IMG/VR virus record: IMGVR_UViG_3300017782_000147
Coordinates: 1 to 28,487 of that record
DNA length: 28,487 bases
Direction: 5' to 3' (one strand)
Source: a virus
Shown here: positions 1 through 7,935 of the stretch, one piece after another
Layout of the letters: every line of letters starts with the position of its first letter
Position numbering within the stretch: the first letter of the stretch is position 1
Notes under the pieces: model-generated
The model's input: only the letters and a program-made list of their open reading frames with translations
What the model was told of the DNA's origin: nothing
The model's database searches: none
Made by a program: the position numbers and the translations under genes

Positions 1-1
1 A

Positions 2-1654
2 TTTGGTGACGGATTAAAGAATACAGCAGAAGGATTAGATGACCTTAATGATCTAGATTTAATTCCATCTAGATTTGACAGGATCGGTGAAGCTATTGAA
101 AATTTAATACCTGATAGTGGATTAAAAGGTGTTATATCAGCTAGAATATTAACAGGTGCAGCCTTCACTGATATGGCTAAAGGTCTAGACGATTTAAATA
201 AAATTGATACTACTAATTTCGAAACTAATTTTGATAGAATTGGTGGTGCTATTAGCAATTTAACAAATAACGTTGGTTTTGGCGGTGCAATTCAGCTTAG
301 AATACTTGATGGTACAGCGTTCAATAATTTAGCAGCAGGGTTAGAAGCATTAGATGGAGCTGATTTTGATGTAGGTAAATTACAGAAAGCTGGAGAAGGT
401 ATTGGCGCATTAACAAGAGAAGCCGCTAGTTTATTTGGTAACCAAGGTGCTACTATTATAACAAGACTAGGTAAGGCATCACTCGGCGATGTAGCATTAG
501 GACTTACGGCTTTAAGTAGTGTTAATACAGCTGACGACTTCGATCAAAGGATGGCTAAGGTTGGTCAAGGTATTAATTTACTAGTAACTGAGTCAACATC
601 ATTCAAAGGTGTCATAACAACTAGCCAGCTTACTACAATAGGTGAAGCATTACCATTAATTTCAAAAGGTATAAAGGACTTACAAGGGTTAGGTGACGCT
701 ACAGCAGTAGAAGCTACTCTAACGCAGGTTGGTACAGGACTTAAGAGTTTCTTAGATAGTACTGGTAATATAACAGATGTTATGATGACTAAACTATTAA
801 ATGATGAGACATTTAAACAGATAGCTACTGGTATAAATCACTTAACGGCACTGAAGGTTGATGGTGATGGTGACTCTACAAAGGTAAGAGACTCATTAAC
901 TGCTATTGGTACCGGGCTTGGTAACTTTCTTGATGGTACAGATAACTTATCAGGTACATTCGGTGCTAAAATACTATCAGGTGATACACTATCAACACTA
1001 GCAACTGGTTTAAGTGATATTAACAAATTAGATCTAGACGTAAATAAATTCGATAACATAGGTACAGCAGTTGATAATCTTATATCTGGTTTATCTGGTG
1101 AGATATCAGCAGATAAAGGTGATGGCGCTCTTGCGTTCTTGCAAGAGACACTTACTAGAGTTACTGGTGTATTTAGAAATGCTTCTACAAAGATAGTATC
1201 TGGTCCTATTGCTGATATTGCTGATGCTATGACCGCTCTTGATTCAGTTGATACATTAGATCAAGAAATCTTAGCTAAGAATGCTGATACTATCATTAAA
1301 ATTGTGCAAAACATACATGATGATATTATTACTGATGATTTTGACAACTTCGGCAACTTTATTGGTGAATTAAAGAAATTAGAAAAAATTGATATAAGAA
1401 GGATTGATCAGCTTGGTCAAACATTAAGTAAATTTAATTTTATTAATGTAGCACCACAGCAAATATCCGCACCACCTAATACTGAAGGTAAAGTACTATC
1501 AGATGCAGCAGTCCAACAAATAGTTTCAGCTGTTAATGCAGTTGATAATAGATCTACATCCGTGACAGATAATTCTACCGTGTCACAAACAACAAAAAAT
1601 ATTTCAAGGGTTACAATTAACCCAGTTCCACATCGAGTAATTATATCTAAGTAA
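2..1654 (+). CDS. Tape-measure-like repetitive structural protein, 5' truncated
   Basis: The frame is open from base 2, so the true start lies outside the window; an internal ATG at 173 is not the start. The visible 550 residues consist of degenerate repeats of roughly 55-60 residues. Each has a hydrophobic core like AxGLxxLxxxD, then FDxIGxAIxNL, then RIL or KIL (for example near codons 40-60, 95-115 and 310-345). This predicts a long helical repeat protein. The C-terminus becomes Asn/Ser/Thr-rich (SVTDNSTVSQTT), as in the ends of many tape-measure or tail structural proteins. Long helical repeats fit a tail-length ruler, but no family motif proves it; another virion structural protein is possible. 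It is the only plus-strand gene in the first 22 kb, and its stop codon directly abuts the 3' CCA of tRNA-Thr on the other strand. Confidence 0.5.
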   Translation, partial: FGDGLKNTAEGLDDLNDLDLIPSRFDRIGEAIENLIPDSGLKGVISARILTGAAFTDMAKGLDDLNKIDTTNFETNFDRIGGAISNLTNNVGFGGAIQLRILDGTAFNNLAAGLEALDGADFDVGKLQKAGEGIGALTREAASLFGNQGATIITRLGKASLGDVALGLTALSSVNTADDFDQRMAKVGQGINLLVTESTSFKGVITTSQLTTIGEALPLISKGIKDLQGLGDATAVEATLTQVGTGLKSFLDSTGNITDVMMTKLLNDETFKQIATGINHLTALKVDGDGDSTKVRDSLTAIGTGLGNFLDGTDNLSGTFGAKILSGDTLSTLATGLSDINKLDLDVNKFDNIGTAVDNLISGLSGEISADKGDGALAFLQETLTRVTGVFRNASTKIVSGPIADIADAMTALDSVDTLDQEILAKNADTIIKIVQNIHDDIITDDFDNFGNFIGELKKLEKIDIRRIDQLGQTLSKFNFINVAPQQISAPPNTEGKVLSDAAVQQIVSAVNAVDNRSTSVTDNSTVSQTTKNISRVTINPVPHRVIISK

Positions 1655-1730
1655 TGGAGCTGCTGGTCAGAATCGAACTGACTACCTGCTGATTACAAAT
1701 CAGCTGCTCTACCGAGTGAGCTACAGCAGC
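1655..1730 (-). tRNA. tRNA-Thr (UGU)
   Basis: On the minus strand the 76 nt fold as a full cloverleaf. The acceptor stem is GCTGCTG/CAGCAGC with an encoded 3' CCA. The D arm contains TAGCTC...GAGC, the anticodon stem is GCTGA/TCAGC around a loop with anticodon TGT, and the T arm is GTCAG-TTCGATT-CTGAC. The anticodon reads ACA and wobble Thr codons. The gene lies just downstream of the gp32-like gene on the same strand, and its CCA end touches the stop codon of the plus-strand structural gene. Confidence 0.95.
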
Positions 1731-1738
1731 ATAAGTTT

Positions 1739-1759
1739 GGGGAGCACGATTGGCTCCCC
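1739..1759 (-). terminator. Stem-loop after gp32-like gene
   Basis: A 7-bp perfect inverted repeat, GGGGAGC/GCTCCCC, with a 7-nt loop lies 13 bp past the stop of the gp32-like gene and just before tRNA-Thr. On the minus strand it is followed by CAAACTTATG, which lacks a real T tract. It may therefore be a 3' mRNA-stabilising or processing hairpin between the mRNA and the tRNA rather than an efficient terminator. Confidence 0.5.
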
Positions 1760-1772
1760 AGAGAGATAGCTA

Positions 1773-2696
1773 TTAAGATTTAGCTAGGTTTTGGAAGAAC
1801 GACAATGACTCGTCGTCGGTATCCTCAGCAGATGTGCTTAAAGGGACTTCAGCAGCAGCTGCTGTTGCAGATGGCATAGTCGGAGCTGATGCTGCCTTAG
1901 GGGCAGTAGCAAATGACTCAGCCGGCGTATTAACAGTCTCTGTTTCACCAAGAGCTAGTACTCTATAGAGTTTAGCTTTTAGTTCATCATATGACTTATA
2001 TGTATCAGGGCTAACGAATTCACTTAAAGGGTATTCTGATTTCCAGACTGCTTCAAGCTTATCATCATCATCTAATAGTGCCGCAGGCTCATCAAATTCT
2101 GACTTGTCATAGTTCCTGTAACCTTCTACATTACGAATTTTCAGCTTAAAGTTTGCACCTTGCCAAAGATCAAAAGGGTTAACAGGCTTTTCATCTTCAA
2201 ATTGCGGGTTCATAAGATCATTTAATTTCTCAAAGATCTTTTTACCGTATTTGTAGAGGAATACTTTACCTTCGTTCTCAGGATTACTAGGATCCTTAAC
2301 AACAACGATATTAGAGTAGAAAGAAAGCCTTCTTTTTTGCTTTCTTACTAAATCTTTATTAGATTCTATCCCAGAGTTCCAAAGCATAGAATTATACTCA
2401 GAAACCGGATCTTTCTGACCAATAGTAGTAAGAGATTTCTCTATATACCATTGACCTTGAGGTCCTTGGAATCCATGGTCCCATACTCTAACAAAAGGTA
2501 CATCTTCGTCAGCTGGAGCAGGTAGAAATCTAATAACAGCGTAACCGTTACCAGCTTTATCTACAGTAGGCTTCCAGATCCTGTCGTCGGGACCGTTTTG
2601 CTTATTCTGGGTGTTTGAATCAAGCTTAGTGAGGGCTTCAGTAAGCTTATCTAACTCGGCAGCCGAGTTGCTTTTTAATGCGCTAAATGACGTCAT
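1773..2696 (-). CDS. 32: gp32-like single-stranded DNA-binding protein
   Basis: This is the T4 gp32 homologue, which coats ssDNA and organises the replication and recombination machinery. The 307-residue length matches T4 (301). Recognisable segments are the N-terminal region with AELDKLTEAL, the core KAGNGYAVIRFLPAP (T4 NAGNGQAVIRFLP), the stretch NIVVVKDPSNPENEGKVF (close to T4 NILVVKDPAAPENEGKVF), YGKKIFEKL, and an Ala/Thr/Ser linker ending in the acidic tail EDTDDESLSFF, the usual partner-binding tail. The Cys/His zinc cluster of T4 gp32 is absent: there is no cysteine in the protein, and the equivalent stretch is TTIGQKDPVSEYNSMLW. The start is supported by AGGAG eight bases upstream. 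It is last in the order gp33, oxygenase, gp59, gp32. Confidence 0.95.
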   Translation of the reverse strand: MTSFSALKSNSAAELDKLTEALTKLDSNTQNKQNGPDDRIWKPTVDKAGNGYAVIRFLPAPADEDVPFVRVWDHGFQGPQGQWYIEKSLTTIGQKDPVSEYNSMLWNSGIESNKDLVRKQKRRLSFYSNIVVVKDPSNPENEGKVFLYKYGKKIFEKLNDLMNPQFEDEKPVNPFDLWQGANFKLKIRNVEGYRNYDKSEFDEPAALLDDDDKLEAVWKSEYPLSEFVSPDTYKSYDELKAKLYRVLALGETETVNTPAESFATAPKAASAPTMPSATAAAAEVPLSTSAEDTDDESLSFFQNLAKS

Positions 2697-2729
2697 ATTT
2701 TCTCCTGTATTTGCGTTATATTATGCGGT

Positions 2730-3320
2730 TTATTCACTTTTATCATAATCAAAATAATCTAAAGTATGAGCTTTAAACTTATCTAACTTAATAGATAAGA
2801 ACGGCTTATACTTCTTTATTATAGTATATTTATCGCTCCAGATCAAGTCTTTTTCAAGACTTTTATTCCATTGCGTACTATAATTCACGAGCATATCTAG
2901 TATGCACATTGTTTCAATACAAACATCACCTCTTAAATATGATCTCAACAAGGGAGGATGACCATATTTTTCGACAGCAAAGTTCTTATCAAAATCATCA
3001 TCAAGTTTCGTTAAATCATTTTTAAATGTATAAGTTAACGATTCTTGTCTTTTTTTCCATTCTCTATAAACTTCTTCTGGTGATGAATCTCTCATTGCAC
3101 CAACCCAGAAGTCTTTTCCACCATCTAATAAATTAGCCAGTAGAAAGTTCTCTACATCTTTATGTTTAGATAGCTTATAGAAAAAGTATTTATCTTTACG
3201 GACCTCGAATGAGGTCTCTTTTGCTCTTACTTTACCACCATATGTAAAGTAGTCATAATTCTTTTGTGTAAAATGATTCTTAAGAGCAATATATTTTGTA
3301 TAAACTTGATATGGTGTCAT
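2730..3320 (-). CDS. 59: gp59-like loader of the replicative helicase
   Basis: This 196-residue protein resembles T4 gp59, which binds forked DNA and gp32 and loads the gp41 helicase. It shows the gp59 pattern VYTKYIALKNHF...NYDYFTYGGKVRA...RKDKYFFYKLSKHK...FLLANLLDGGKDFWVGAM, matching T4 YKLYLMIKQHM, RRDKYFFQKLSEKYK and ISNLVANQDAWIGDI. A start at 3359 is possible in frame. The ATG at 3320 is preferred because it overlaps the stop of the upstream oxygenase as ATGA, and homologues that I recall begin MTP. Gene order gp59 then gp32 is as in T4, which supports the call. Confidence 0.88.
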   Translation of the reverse strand: MTPYQVYTKYIALKNHFTQKNYDYFTYGGKVRAKETSFEVRKDKYFFYKLSKHKDVENFLLANLLDGGKDFWVGAMRDSSPEEVYREWKKRQESLTYTFKNDLTKLDDDFDKNFAVEKYGHPPLLRSYLRGDVCIETMCILDMLVNYSTQWNKSLEKDLIWSDKYTIIKKYKPFLSIKLDKFKAHTLDYFDYDKSE

Positions 3321-4015
3321 TGTCCAGGTTTTAAATTGTCCGCGTAGTGCATGTTCCATTCTTTATGTTTATCTCCATCACAAACCCATATTATAAGTGC
3401 ATACCGCACACCGTCGCCCGTTACAGGCTCAACACTATGAAAGGTATTTGATGTAAATATACACATATCACCTTTATTAAGGTCAACAGGTGTCTTATTA
3501 CCATCACCACTATCAATCGTGAAGTCTCCATTATTATATTCGCTTTTGTCGTTCAGTGCAACTGATATAGAGATTTCTCTGTCTGGTCTTGAATTTTTAA
3601 GAAACATTGTTTCGGGGTTATCATCACTATTGTATTTAAAAAAGTCGAGAGTATCTTTATGCCATTCAAACTTGCCGCCTGATGTACCAAGATATCGATT
3701 TATTGTCCAATGCTCCATGTAGAACCATGATTGAATACCAGTCGACTCAGACCAATCCTTATGTAATAGCTTACGAAGCTTCTCAGGAAAATGCTCAGGC
3801 ATATTATCAGCATGCAATGATACTCCGTCTGCAATACGAGACTGCTTATCATAACTGTTTATATACTCTTCATCATACTCTTTTTTATTCTTCGCTTCAT
3901 CCGTGTGATGACTGGTTGTTTTCTGTACATTCCAGCCATCATTCTTTTCAAGAAAGATTGCAAATAAATCATCAATCTCCTCGTCGGACCAAAATTGACG
4001 GTAGACTTTATGCAT
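3317..4015 (-). CDS. 2OG-Fe(II) oxygenase inserted in the gp33-gp59 block
   Basis: This 232-residue protein has the double-stranded beta-helix signature of 2-oxoglutarate/Fe(II) dioxygenases: His119-x-Asp121 (WHKD), distal His193 (TFHSVEPVTGDG) and a 2OG-binding Arg204 followed by YALIIW. The GDMCIFTS and HSVEPV region is typical of prolyl-4-hydroxylase-like (PiuC-type) enzymes that hydroxylate protein or small-molecule substrates; the substrate cannot be inferred. It sits between the gp33-like and gp59-like genes, which are adjacent in T4, and its stop overlaps the gp59 start by 4 bp, so it is translated with the replication genes. At least four other proteins in the window share this fold. 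Confidence 0.85.
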   Translation of the reverse strand: MHKVYRQFWSDEEIDDLFAIFLEKNDGWNVQKTTSHHTDEAKNKKEYDEEYINSYDKQSRIADGVSLHADNMPEHFPEKLRKLLHKDWSESTGIQSWFYMEHWTINRYLGTSGGKFEWHKDTLDFFKYNSDDNPETMFLKNSRPDREISISVALNDKSEYNNGDFTIDSGDGNKTPVDLNKGDMCIFTSNTFHSVEPVTGDGVRYALIIWVCDGDKHKEWNMHYADNLKPGQ

Positions 4016-4017
4016 AT

Positions 4018-4275
4018 TTAAATCGGTAGTTTAGCACCAGTTGTTGGTTTGAGTAATCTCGTCTCTTCTGACTCAGCTGCGAGTTTTGCTTTTAGTACAT
4101 GACTAGTTTTAACAAGACTTGCTACTGTATCAATTTCAACTTCATTTTTTTCTGCAAAATGAATCATTGCATCAAGATAGTCAGAGCCCGTTCTTGCAAC
4201 GAACTCTTCTATCAATAGTGTGAAGTTTTTTGTGTTTAGAGTTTCCTCTACTGCTTTTTTAGCTTTCGCTGACAT
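4018..4275 (-). CDS. 33: gp33-like late transcription co-activator
   Basis: A small 85-residue protein with the shape of marine T4-like gp33: a helical body (LLIEEFVARTGSDYLDAMIHFAEKNEVEIDTVASLV), a Lys-rich linker and a short C-terminal tail ending in LPI. In T4, gp33 bridges RNA polymerase, the late sigma gp55 and the sliding clamp gp45. Sequence similarity to T4 itself is weak at this length, so the call rests on the general pattern plus position directly upstream of the gp59/gp32 genes, as in T4. The start has AAGGTAT upstream. Confidence 0.7.
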   Translation of the reverse strand: MSAKAKKAVEETLNTKNFTLLIEEFVARTGSDYLDAMIHFAEKNEVEIDTVASLVKTSHVLKAKLAAESEETRLLKPTTGAKLPI

Positions 4276-4289
4276 AATATACCTTAAAT

Positions 4290-4742
4290 TTAAGAATCAA
4301 TTGTTCTAATTCTTTCGATTAATCTTCCTGCTCTAGGTCCAACTTGTGTAAACCATTTTGAGTCTTTCATTTGAATACCAGCTTCCTGCCAATCTTTTGC
4401 TTCTATAGCGGCATGCATCTTTTTAAACTTTAAAAGTCTTGTCATACCAAGATTAAACATCATATTAACTAATACTTCTTGTACAACAAAGTTAAAATCA
4501 TCCCAATCATCAAAAGCCTTCTTACAGTCTTCTAATACAATATCAAGATCTTGAGCAAATAGCTCATTAACTCTCTCTTCATTGACATCAGCGCCAACTT
4601 CTAAATCATACTCAGGATCTGTCTCTAGAACAAGATGGCCAATGCCGCAAGTCTTGTATCCTAAATGATCCAAATATATTTCACAGACGATACCTTCGTC
4701 TTGCTTTAATTGTTGTTTTACTCGTTCTATATCAAACGCCAT
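4290..4742 (-). CDS. e: T4-type lysozyme (endolysin, GH24)
   Basis: This 150-residue muramidase cleaves peptidoglycan for host lysis. The GH24 catalytic triad is intact with the same spacing as T4 lysozyme: Glu16 in DEGIVCEIYLD, Asp25, and Thr31 in YKTCGIGHLV (T4 Glu11, Asp20, Thr26). The C-terminal lobe has FNLGMTRLLKFKKM and a substrate-facing WFTQVGPRAGRL segment, close to T4 WYNQTPNRAKRV. No signal peptide is seen, so export would need a holin; several one-TM proteins in the window could serve. The start has AAGGAG upstream, and a late-type promoter element lies about 50 bp upstream. Confidence 0.95.
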   Translation of the reverse strand: MAFDIERVKQQLKQDEGIVCEIYLDHLGYKTCGIGHLVLETDPEYDLEVGADVNEERVNELFAQDLDIVLEDCKKAFDDWDDFNFVVQEVLVNMMFNLGMTRLLKFKKMHAAIEAKDWQEAGIQMKDSKWFTQVGPRAGRLIERIRTIDS

Positions 4743-4792
4743 TCTATGCTCCTTATAATATAATAATTAGCTTCCACATAAGCTATTATAAT

Positions 4793-4801
4793 GTATTTAT
4801 G
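4793..4801 (-). promoter_or_regulatory. Late-type promoter for lysozyme (ATAAATA)
   Basis: The minus-strand sequence is CATAAATAC. This matches the ATAAATA core recognised by T4-type late sigma factors, in the relaxed form seen in marine T4-like phages. It lies in the only real gap in this region (4743-4809) and would place the start of transcription about 45 nt before the lysozyme ATG, in keeping with late lysis expression. Confidence 0.5.
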
Positions 4802-4809
4802 TTACGTAA

Positions 4810-5199
4810 TCAACGTAGATTACAGTTGTTTTCTGCGTAATCTAACAATTGAAAATTGTTATGTACGACTACACCAGTAATAGTGGTATTAACTATTAGA
4901 TCTTCATTGGTAATAAAACCAACCTGTTCATGAATAAATTGATATTGTGGTATAAGTATAGCTAGTTTAAGTGCAAGCATTTCCCAAACCTGAGGTTGCG
5001 CAGGTAAAAGTGGATTACCTTCTTTTAAACAATCATATTTTATTGCTTTTGCTGTAGAGTATATATCTAATAATTGAAACCCTATAAACATAGCCCAAGC
5101 ATCAAATGAGGCAGGCTCATCATCATTGAACGGTATAGATTGTAACCTTCTCAGATTTTCCTTTAACGAGTATTCTATCAACTTCTGTGAATGCTCCAT
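4810..5199 (-). CDS. Small membrane protein overlapping the cyclase 3' end (start uncertain)
   Basis: The frame downstream of the cyclase stop encodes FDAWAMFIGFQLLDIYSTAKAI, a Cys and EGNPLLP, then a hydrophobic LALKLAILIP segment and a C-terminal HNNFQLLDY. This suggests a small integral membrane protein with two or three helices, somewhat like DUF5658-type proteins. The frame extends upstream to 5415, but that part lies inside the conserved catalytic domain of the cyclase, so the longest start, with its apparent signal peptide, is probably chance. The Met at 5199 is used here; it has no clear ribosome-binding site and translational coupling to the cyclase is likely. Function is unknown. 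Confidence 0.55.
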   Translation of the reverse strand: MEHSQKLIEYSLKENLRRLQSIPFNDDEPASFDAWAMFIGFQLLDIYSTAKAIKYDCLKEGNPLLPAQPQVWEMLALKLAILIPQYQFIHEQVGFITNEDLIVNTTITGVVVHNNFQLLDYAENNCNLR

Positions 5200-6940
5200 C
5201 TGGACATTGTTTATAACACTCTTCCGATAACAGCACGTCCACCCCATCATAATTTCTTGTTTGGCCTTCGAGTCTAGCCCCAAGATTGACGGCATCTCCA
5301 ATGACGGAATAGTCAAATCTAAGTTCTGATCCCATGTTGCCGACGATACAGGTTCCTGTGGATATACCGATACCGATATTAATAGGAGGAAGATTGAGAG
5401 GTTTAAGTTCTTCATTTAATGCCTTAGTTGCTTCAACAATTTCTATTGAAGATTTAACTGCTAGTTCTGCGTGGTTAGGACAGTCAAGAGGTGCATTCCA
5501 AAATGCCATTATACAATCACCCATATACTTGTCTATGGTACCTTTATTATTTAGAATAATCTTAGTTTGCATGTCTAGAAACTTATTAACTAGTTCAACC
5601 AAACCTTCTGGATCATCATTATTTTTATAATGCTCACTTATTGGAGTAAATCCGCATATGTCCATAAACATAAACGTCATCTCTTTTCTCTCACCACCTA
5701 ACTTTAATAGTGATGGATCTTTCTGTAGCATTTTAACCATGTCAGGAGAGAGATAAGTACCAAACTGTTTCTGTATTTGTTGTCTTAATTTAAACTGGGT
5801 ATAGAATTGAGCGAAAGCTCCATGAGCGAAAACGAGAAGAAAAGTTAATACTGGTATGACTGGATCAACTAAAAGGTACTTTGTATTGAATGTATCAATC
5901 GCAAATATAATAGTACCGGAGGTTAAAACAAGAAAAGAAGCACCAGAAATAAATATTGGTGCTACTTTTAATAGCCCAAGTATAAGTAATCCTATTAATA
6001 ACATACCAAGCAATTCATAAACAAAATATTCAGGTGGCCTTTTAATAGTAGTGCCGTCTATAATTGTTTTAATTAGGTTAGCTTGGACGTCATGAGGATA
6101 CATTCCCCCTACAGACGTAGATATAATGTTAGTTCCTTCAAAGGTAGGCCCTACTATCATGATACTACCGGGAGATATAGTGTCAGACTGAATGTCCCCA
6201 AGGCTAACACGTTTAAAGCTGTTCCAGTACGTGTTATATACTGTTCCATCGAAAGTTGTGTTAACAGGGTTAAACTTAGGGACACGTGCCCATAATATAC
6301 CTGTTTCATCGGTTTTTAACTGATATGATATGTCTCCTACTGCTACTCTTACTACTTCTAATGCAAAACTCGGATATATCTTCTTATTAGCAGATACCAC
6401 GACAGGTAACCGTCTAGTTACACCATCAACGTCAGGTGCTGAGCTTATTGAACCATATCCCATAGATGCATTTGATAGTTCTTCTATCGGCAAAAGTATA
6501 CCAGGGTAATCCAGAGTGTATTCTTGAGCTGGTATTCTTCCTAGAGTAGCTGTACCGACATGTAGCTCTCTTTCAGTTTGTATTTGATTAGTTGGTGCTG
6601 TAGATAATATAGACGGATATTGCATTAACGTCTGAGAGAGTATATCATCAGTGTTAAACCTATCTTTCTCAGATAGTATTAATGTTAAACCAAGAAGGTT
6701 ACCTTGAGGTATACCAGAGAGAGCTTCTGCTAAATCTTTTCTTGGCCAAGGCCATTGACCATATTTTTGTATTGACTTCTCATCTATGTCAACTAATATA
6801 ATTTGATCTGATGATACCTGTTCATGTGAGCGTTGTAAAAAGTCAAAAAAGTTTAGTCGTGAGACCTCAACGAGAAATGGGTCCCATATTTTTATACCAA
6901 GACATAATATTAATGTTATACCTGCATGCCATAGTTTCAT
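5123..6940 (-). CDS. CHASE2-domain membrane adenylate cyclase
   Basis: A 605-residue class III nucleotidyl cyclase. It has an N-terminal TM helix (about 5-25) and an extracytoplasmic CHASE2 sensor (about 30-295, with IILVDIDEKSIQKYGQWPWPR and the GILLPIEELSNASMGYGSI region). Three TM helices follow (about 305-385), then a cytoplasmic cyclase domain (about 420-600). Both metal Asp residues are present (Asp427 in FMDICGFTP, Asp475 in KYMGDCIMAFW). Lys471 and Asp543 are the ATP-type specificity residues, and the transition-state Asn552 and Arg556 (VNLGARLE) are present. It should therefore be an active adenylate cyclase producing cAMP. It sits at the end of a minus-strand series with a FecR-domain protein and curli-type secretion genes, and overlaps the upstream gene by 4 bp. 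Confidence 0.92.
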   Translation of the reverse strand: MKLWHAGITLILCLGIKIWDPFLVEVSRLNFFDFLQRSHEQVSSDQIILVDIDEKSIQKYGQWPWPRKDLAEALSGIPQGNLLGLTLILSEKDRFNTDDILSQTLMQYPSILSTAPTNQIQTERELHVGTATLGRIPAQEYTLDYPGILLPIEELSNASMGYGSISSAPDVDGVTRRLPVVVSANKKIYPSFALEVVRVAVGDISYQLKTDETGILWARVPKFNPVNTTFDGTVYNTYWNSFKRVSLGDIQSDTISPGSIMIVGPTFEGTNIISTSVGGMYPHDVQANLIKTIIDGTTIKRPPEYFVYELLGMLLIGLLILGLLKVAPIFISGASFLVLTSGTIIFAIDTFNTKYLLVDPVIPVLTFLLVFAHGAFAQFYTQFKLRQQIQKQFGTYLSPDMVKMLQKDPSLLKLGGERKEMTFMFMDICGFTPISEHYKNNDDPEGLVELVNKFLDMQTKIILNNKGTIDKYMGDCIMAFWNAPLDCPNHAELAVKSSIEIVEATKALNEELKPLNLPPINIGIGISTGTCIVGNMGSELRFDYSVIGDAVNLGARLEGQTRNYDGVDVLLSEECYKQCPDGAFTEVDRILVKGKSEKVTIYTVQ

Positions 6941-7197
6941 GCAAACTTCTTTTGTATCTTTTTATAAATGTAATATATTGAGAGTCCATAAGTTGCTAAT
7001 ACTGTCATAGTGAAGCCAATGTATATTAGCTCTATAGGTGTAAGGAAGAGAACTTGCCATACAAAGTCAGATGCGGCCTCTACGTCACCTAATGCCTCAG
7101 GCATAACCATATCATTCTCTTCAAAGATTTCTAAAATCTCATCGTATTCTAGTTCAGTGAGACATTCGTAATACTCAGGTGGGCATTCTACTTTCAT
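6937..7197 (-). CDS. Small membrane protein between curlin-like protein and cyclase
   Basis: This 86-residue protein has an acidic N-terminal half (YYECLTELEYDEILEIFEEND), one clear TM helix near residues 53-76 (PIELIYIGFTMTVLATYGLSI) and a short basic tail KKIQKKF. It overlaps the preceding and following genes by 4 bp each, so it is translated with the curlin-like gene and the cyclase. I do not recognise the family. Its position suggests a partner of the CHASE2 cyclase, but that is inference. Confidence 0.7.
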   Translation of the reverse strand: MKVECPPEYYECLTELEYDEILEIFEENDMVMPEALGDVEAASDFVWQVLFLTPIELIYIGFTMTVLATYGLSIYYIYKKIQKKFA

Positions 7198-7919
7198 TCT
7201 TGAGTTACTGATGAACTACACCCACCAACTGTCATACAATCGACTGATATAGTATAAGACTGAGTACCACTAGTACCAAATTGTAGCAATGTTAAATCTG
7301 TTCCATATAAACCATCAAGAGTTATATTTGCAGTGTGATTTGCACTAGTTCCTTTCTGACGGACATACACATCATTGTTATCATTGTAGAGTGTTAGGTT
7401 TGCAGTTTTCGGTCCATTGCCTTGTTGCTTAATTATGACTTTATTATAGTCACCAGCTACATGCAAATCAAAGTTATGACCGTCCCATGCGTTATGTTGG
7501 TTTGTTTGTTGAACAGCTAAATCGTTATAGTCACCGTACATTGTGATGTCTATCTCGTGACCGCCGCCTTCACTACCATCATGACTCCAATCTAAATCAG
7601 TTTCTGAATCCAAGGTATTCCAAACAATACCCTGTCCTAATTTCATTTGATTACCTGTACCACTCACTTCATCAAATGTAATTTTGTTGGGATAGGTATA
7701 TGTGGAATGAGAGTTGTATTGAACCAAATACATATCTAAACTAGAAGCAGTAATATATGAATTACTATCTAGCATTTTAATTTCATTACTATAACCAATT
7801 TGGTCGATGCCTAGCTGTAGGTTATCGCCTGACTGAGTCATAGCTATGCTGTTGTCTGCTTTTGCATCATATGAGATGCACATAACAAGCATAATGAATG
7901 CTGTTATATATAAAGGCAT
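7194..7919 (-). CDS. Secreted curlin-repeat-like protein (second copy)
   Basis: From Met at 7919 the protein is 241 residues long with a signal peptide (PLYITAFIMLVMCISYDAKA). Degenerate curlin-type repeats follow, spaced as Q.G..N......Q.G..N: MTQSGDNLQLGIDQIGYSN, then blocks with GDYNDLAVQQ, GDYNKVIIKQQG and DNNDVYVRQKG. In E. coli CsgA/CsgB such Gln/Asn ladders form amyloid fibres exported through CsgG. The C-terminus has two Cys (VDCMTVGGCSS). The frame extends upstream to 7967 but that overlaps the IscA-like gene; 7919 leaves a 16-nt gap. The ending resembles that of the other curlin-like gene (9782-10516), suggesting paralogues. Confidence 0.7.
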   Translation of the reverse strand: MPLYITAFIMLVMCISYDAKADNSIAMTQSGDNLQLGIDQIGYSNEIKMLDSNSYITASSLDMYLVQYNSHSTYTYPNKITFDEVSGTGNQMKLGQGIVWNTLDSETDLDWSHDGSEGGGHEIDITMYGDYNDLAVQQTNQHNAWDGHNFDLHVAGDYNKVIIKQQGNGPKTANLTLYNDNNDVYVRQKGTSANHTANITLDGLYGTDLTLLQFGTSGTQSYTISVDCMTVGGCSSSVTQE

Positions 7920-7935
7920 AAAGTTTTTATCAAAA

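Noticed and set aside
838-1059. Minus-strand 73-codon ORF inside the repetitive structural gene
   Set aside because: It mirrors a strongly coding plus-strand frame, has no ribosome-binding site and low-complexity Ser/Pro/Val composition.
5200-5415. Signal-peptide-like extension of the small membrane gene downstream of the cyclase
   Set aside because: It lies fully within the conserved catalytic domain of the cyclase in another frame, without a ribosome-binding site; the hydrophobic run is probably a by-product of that sequence.
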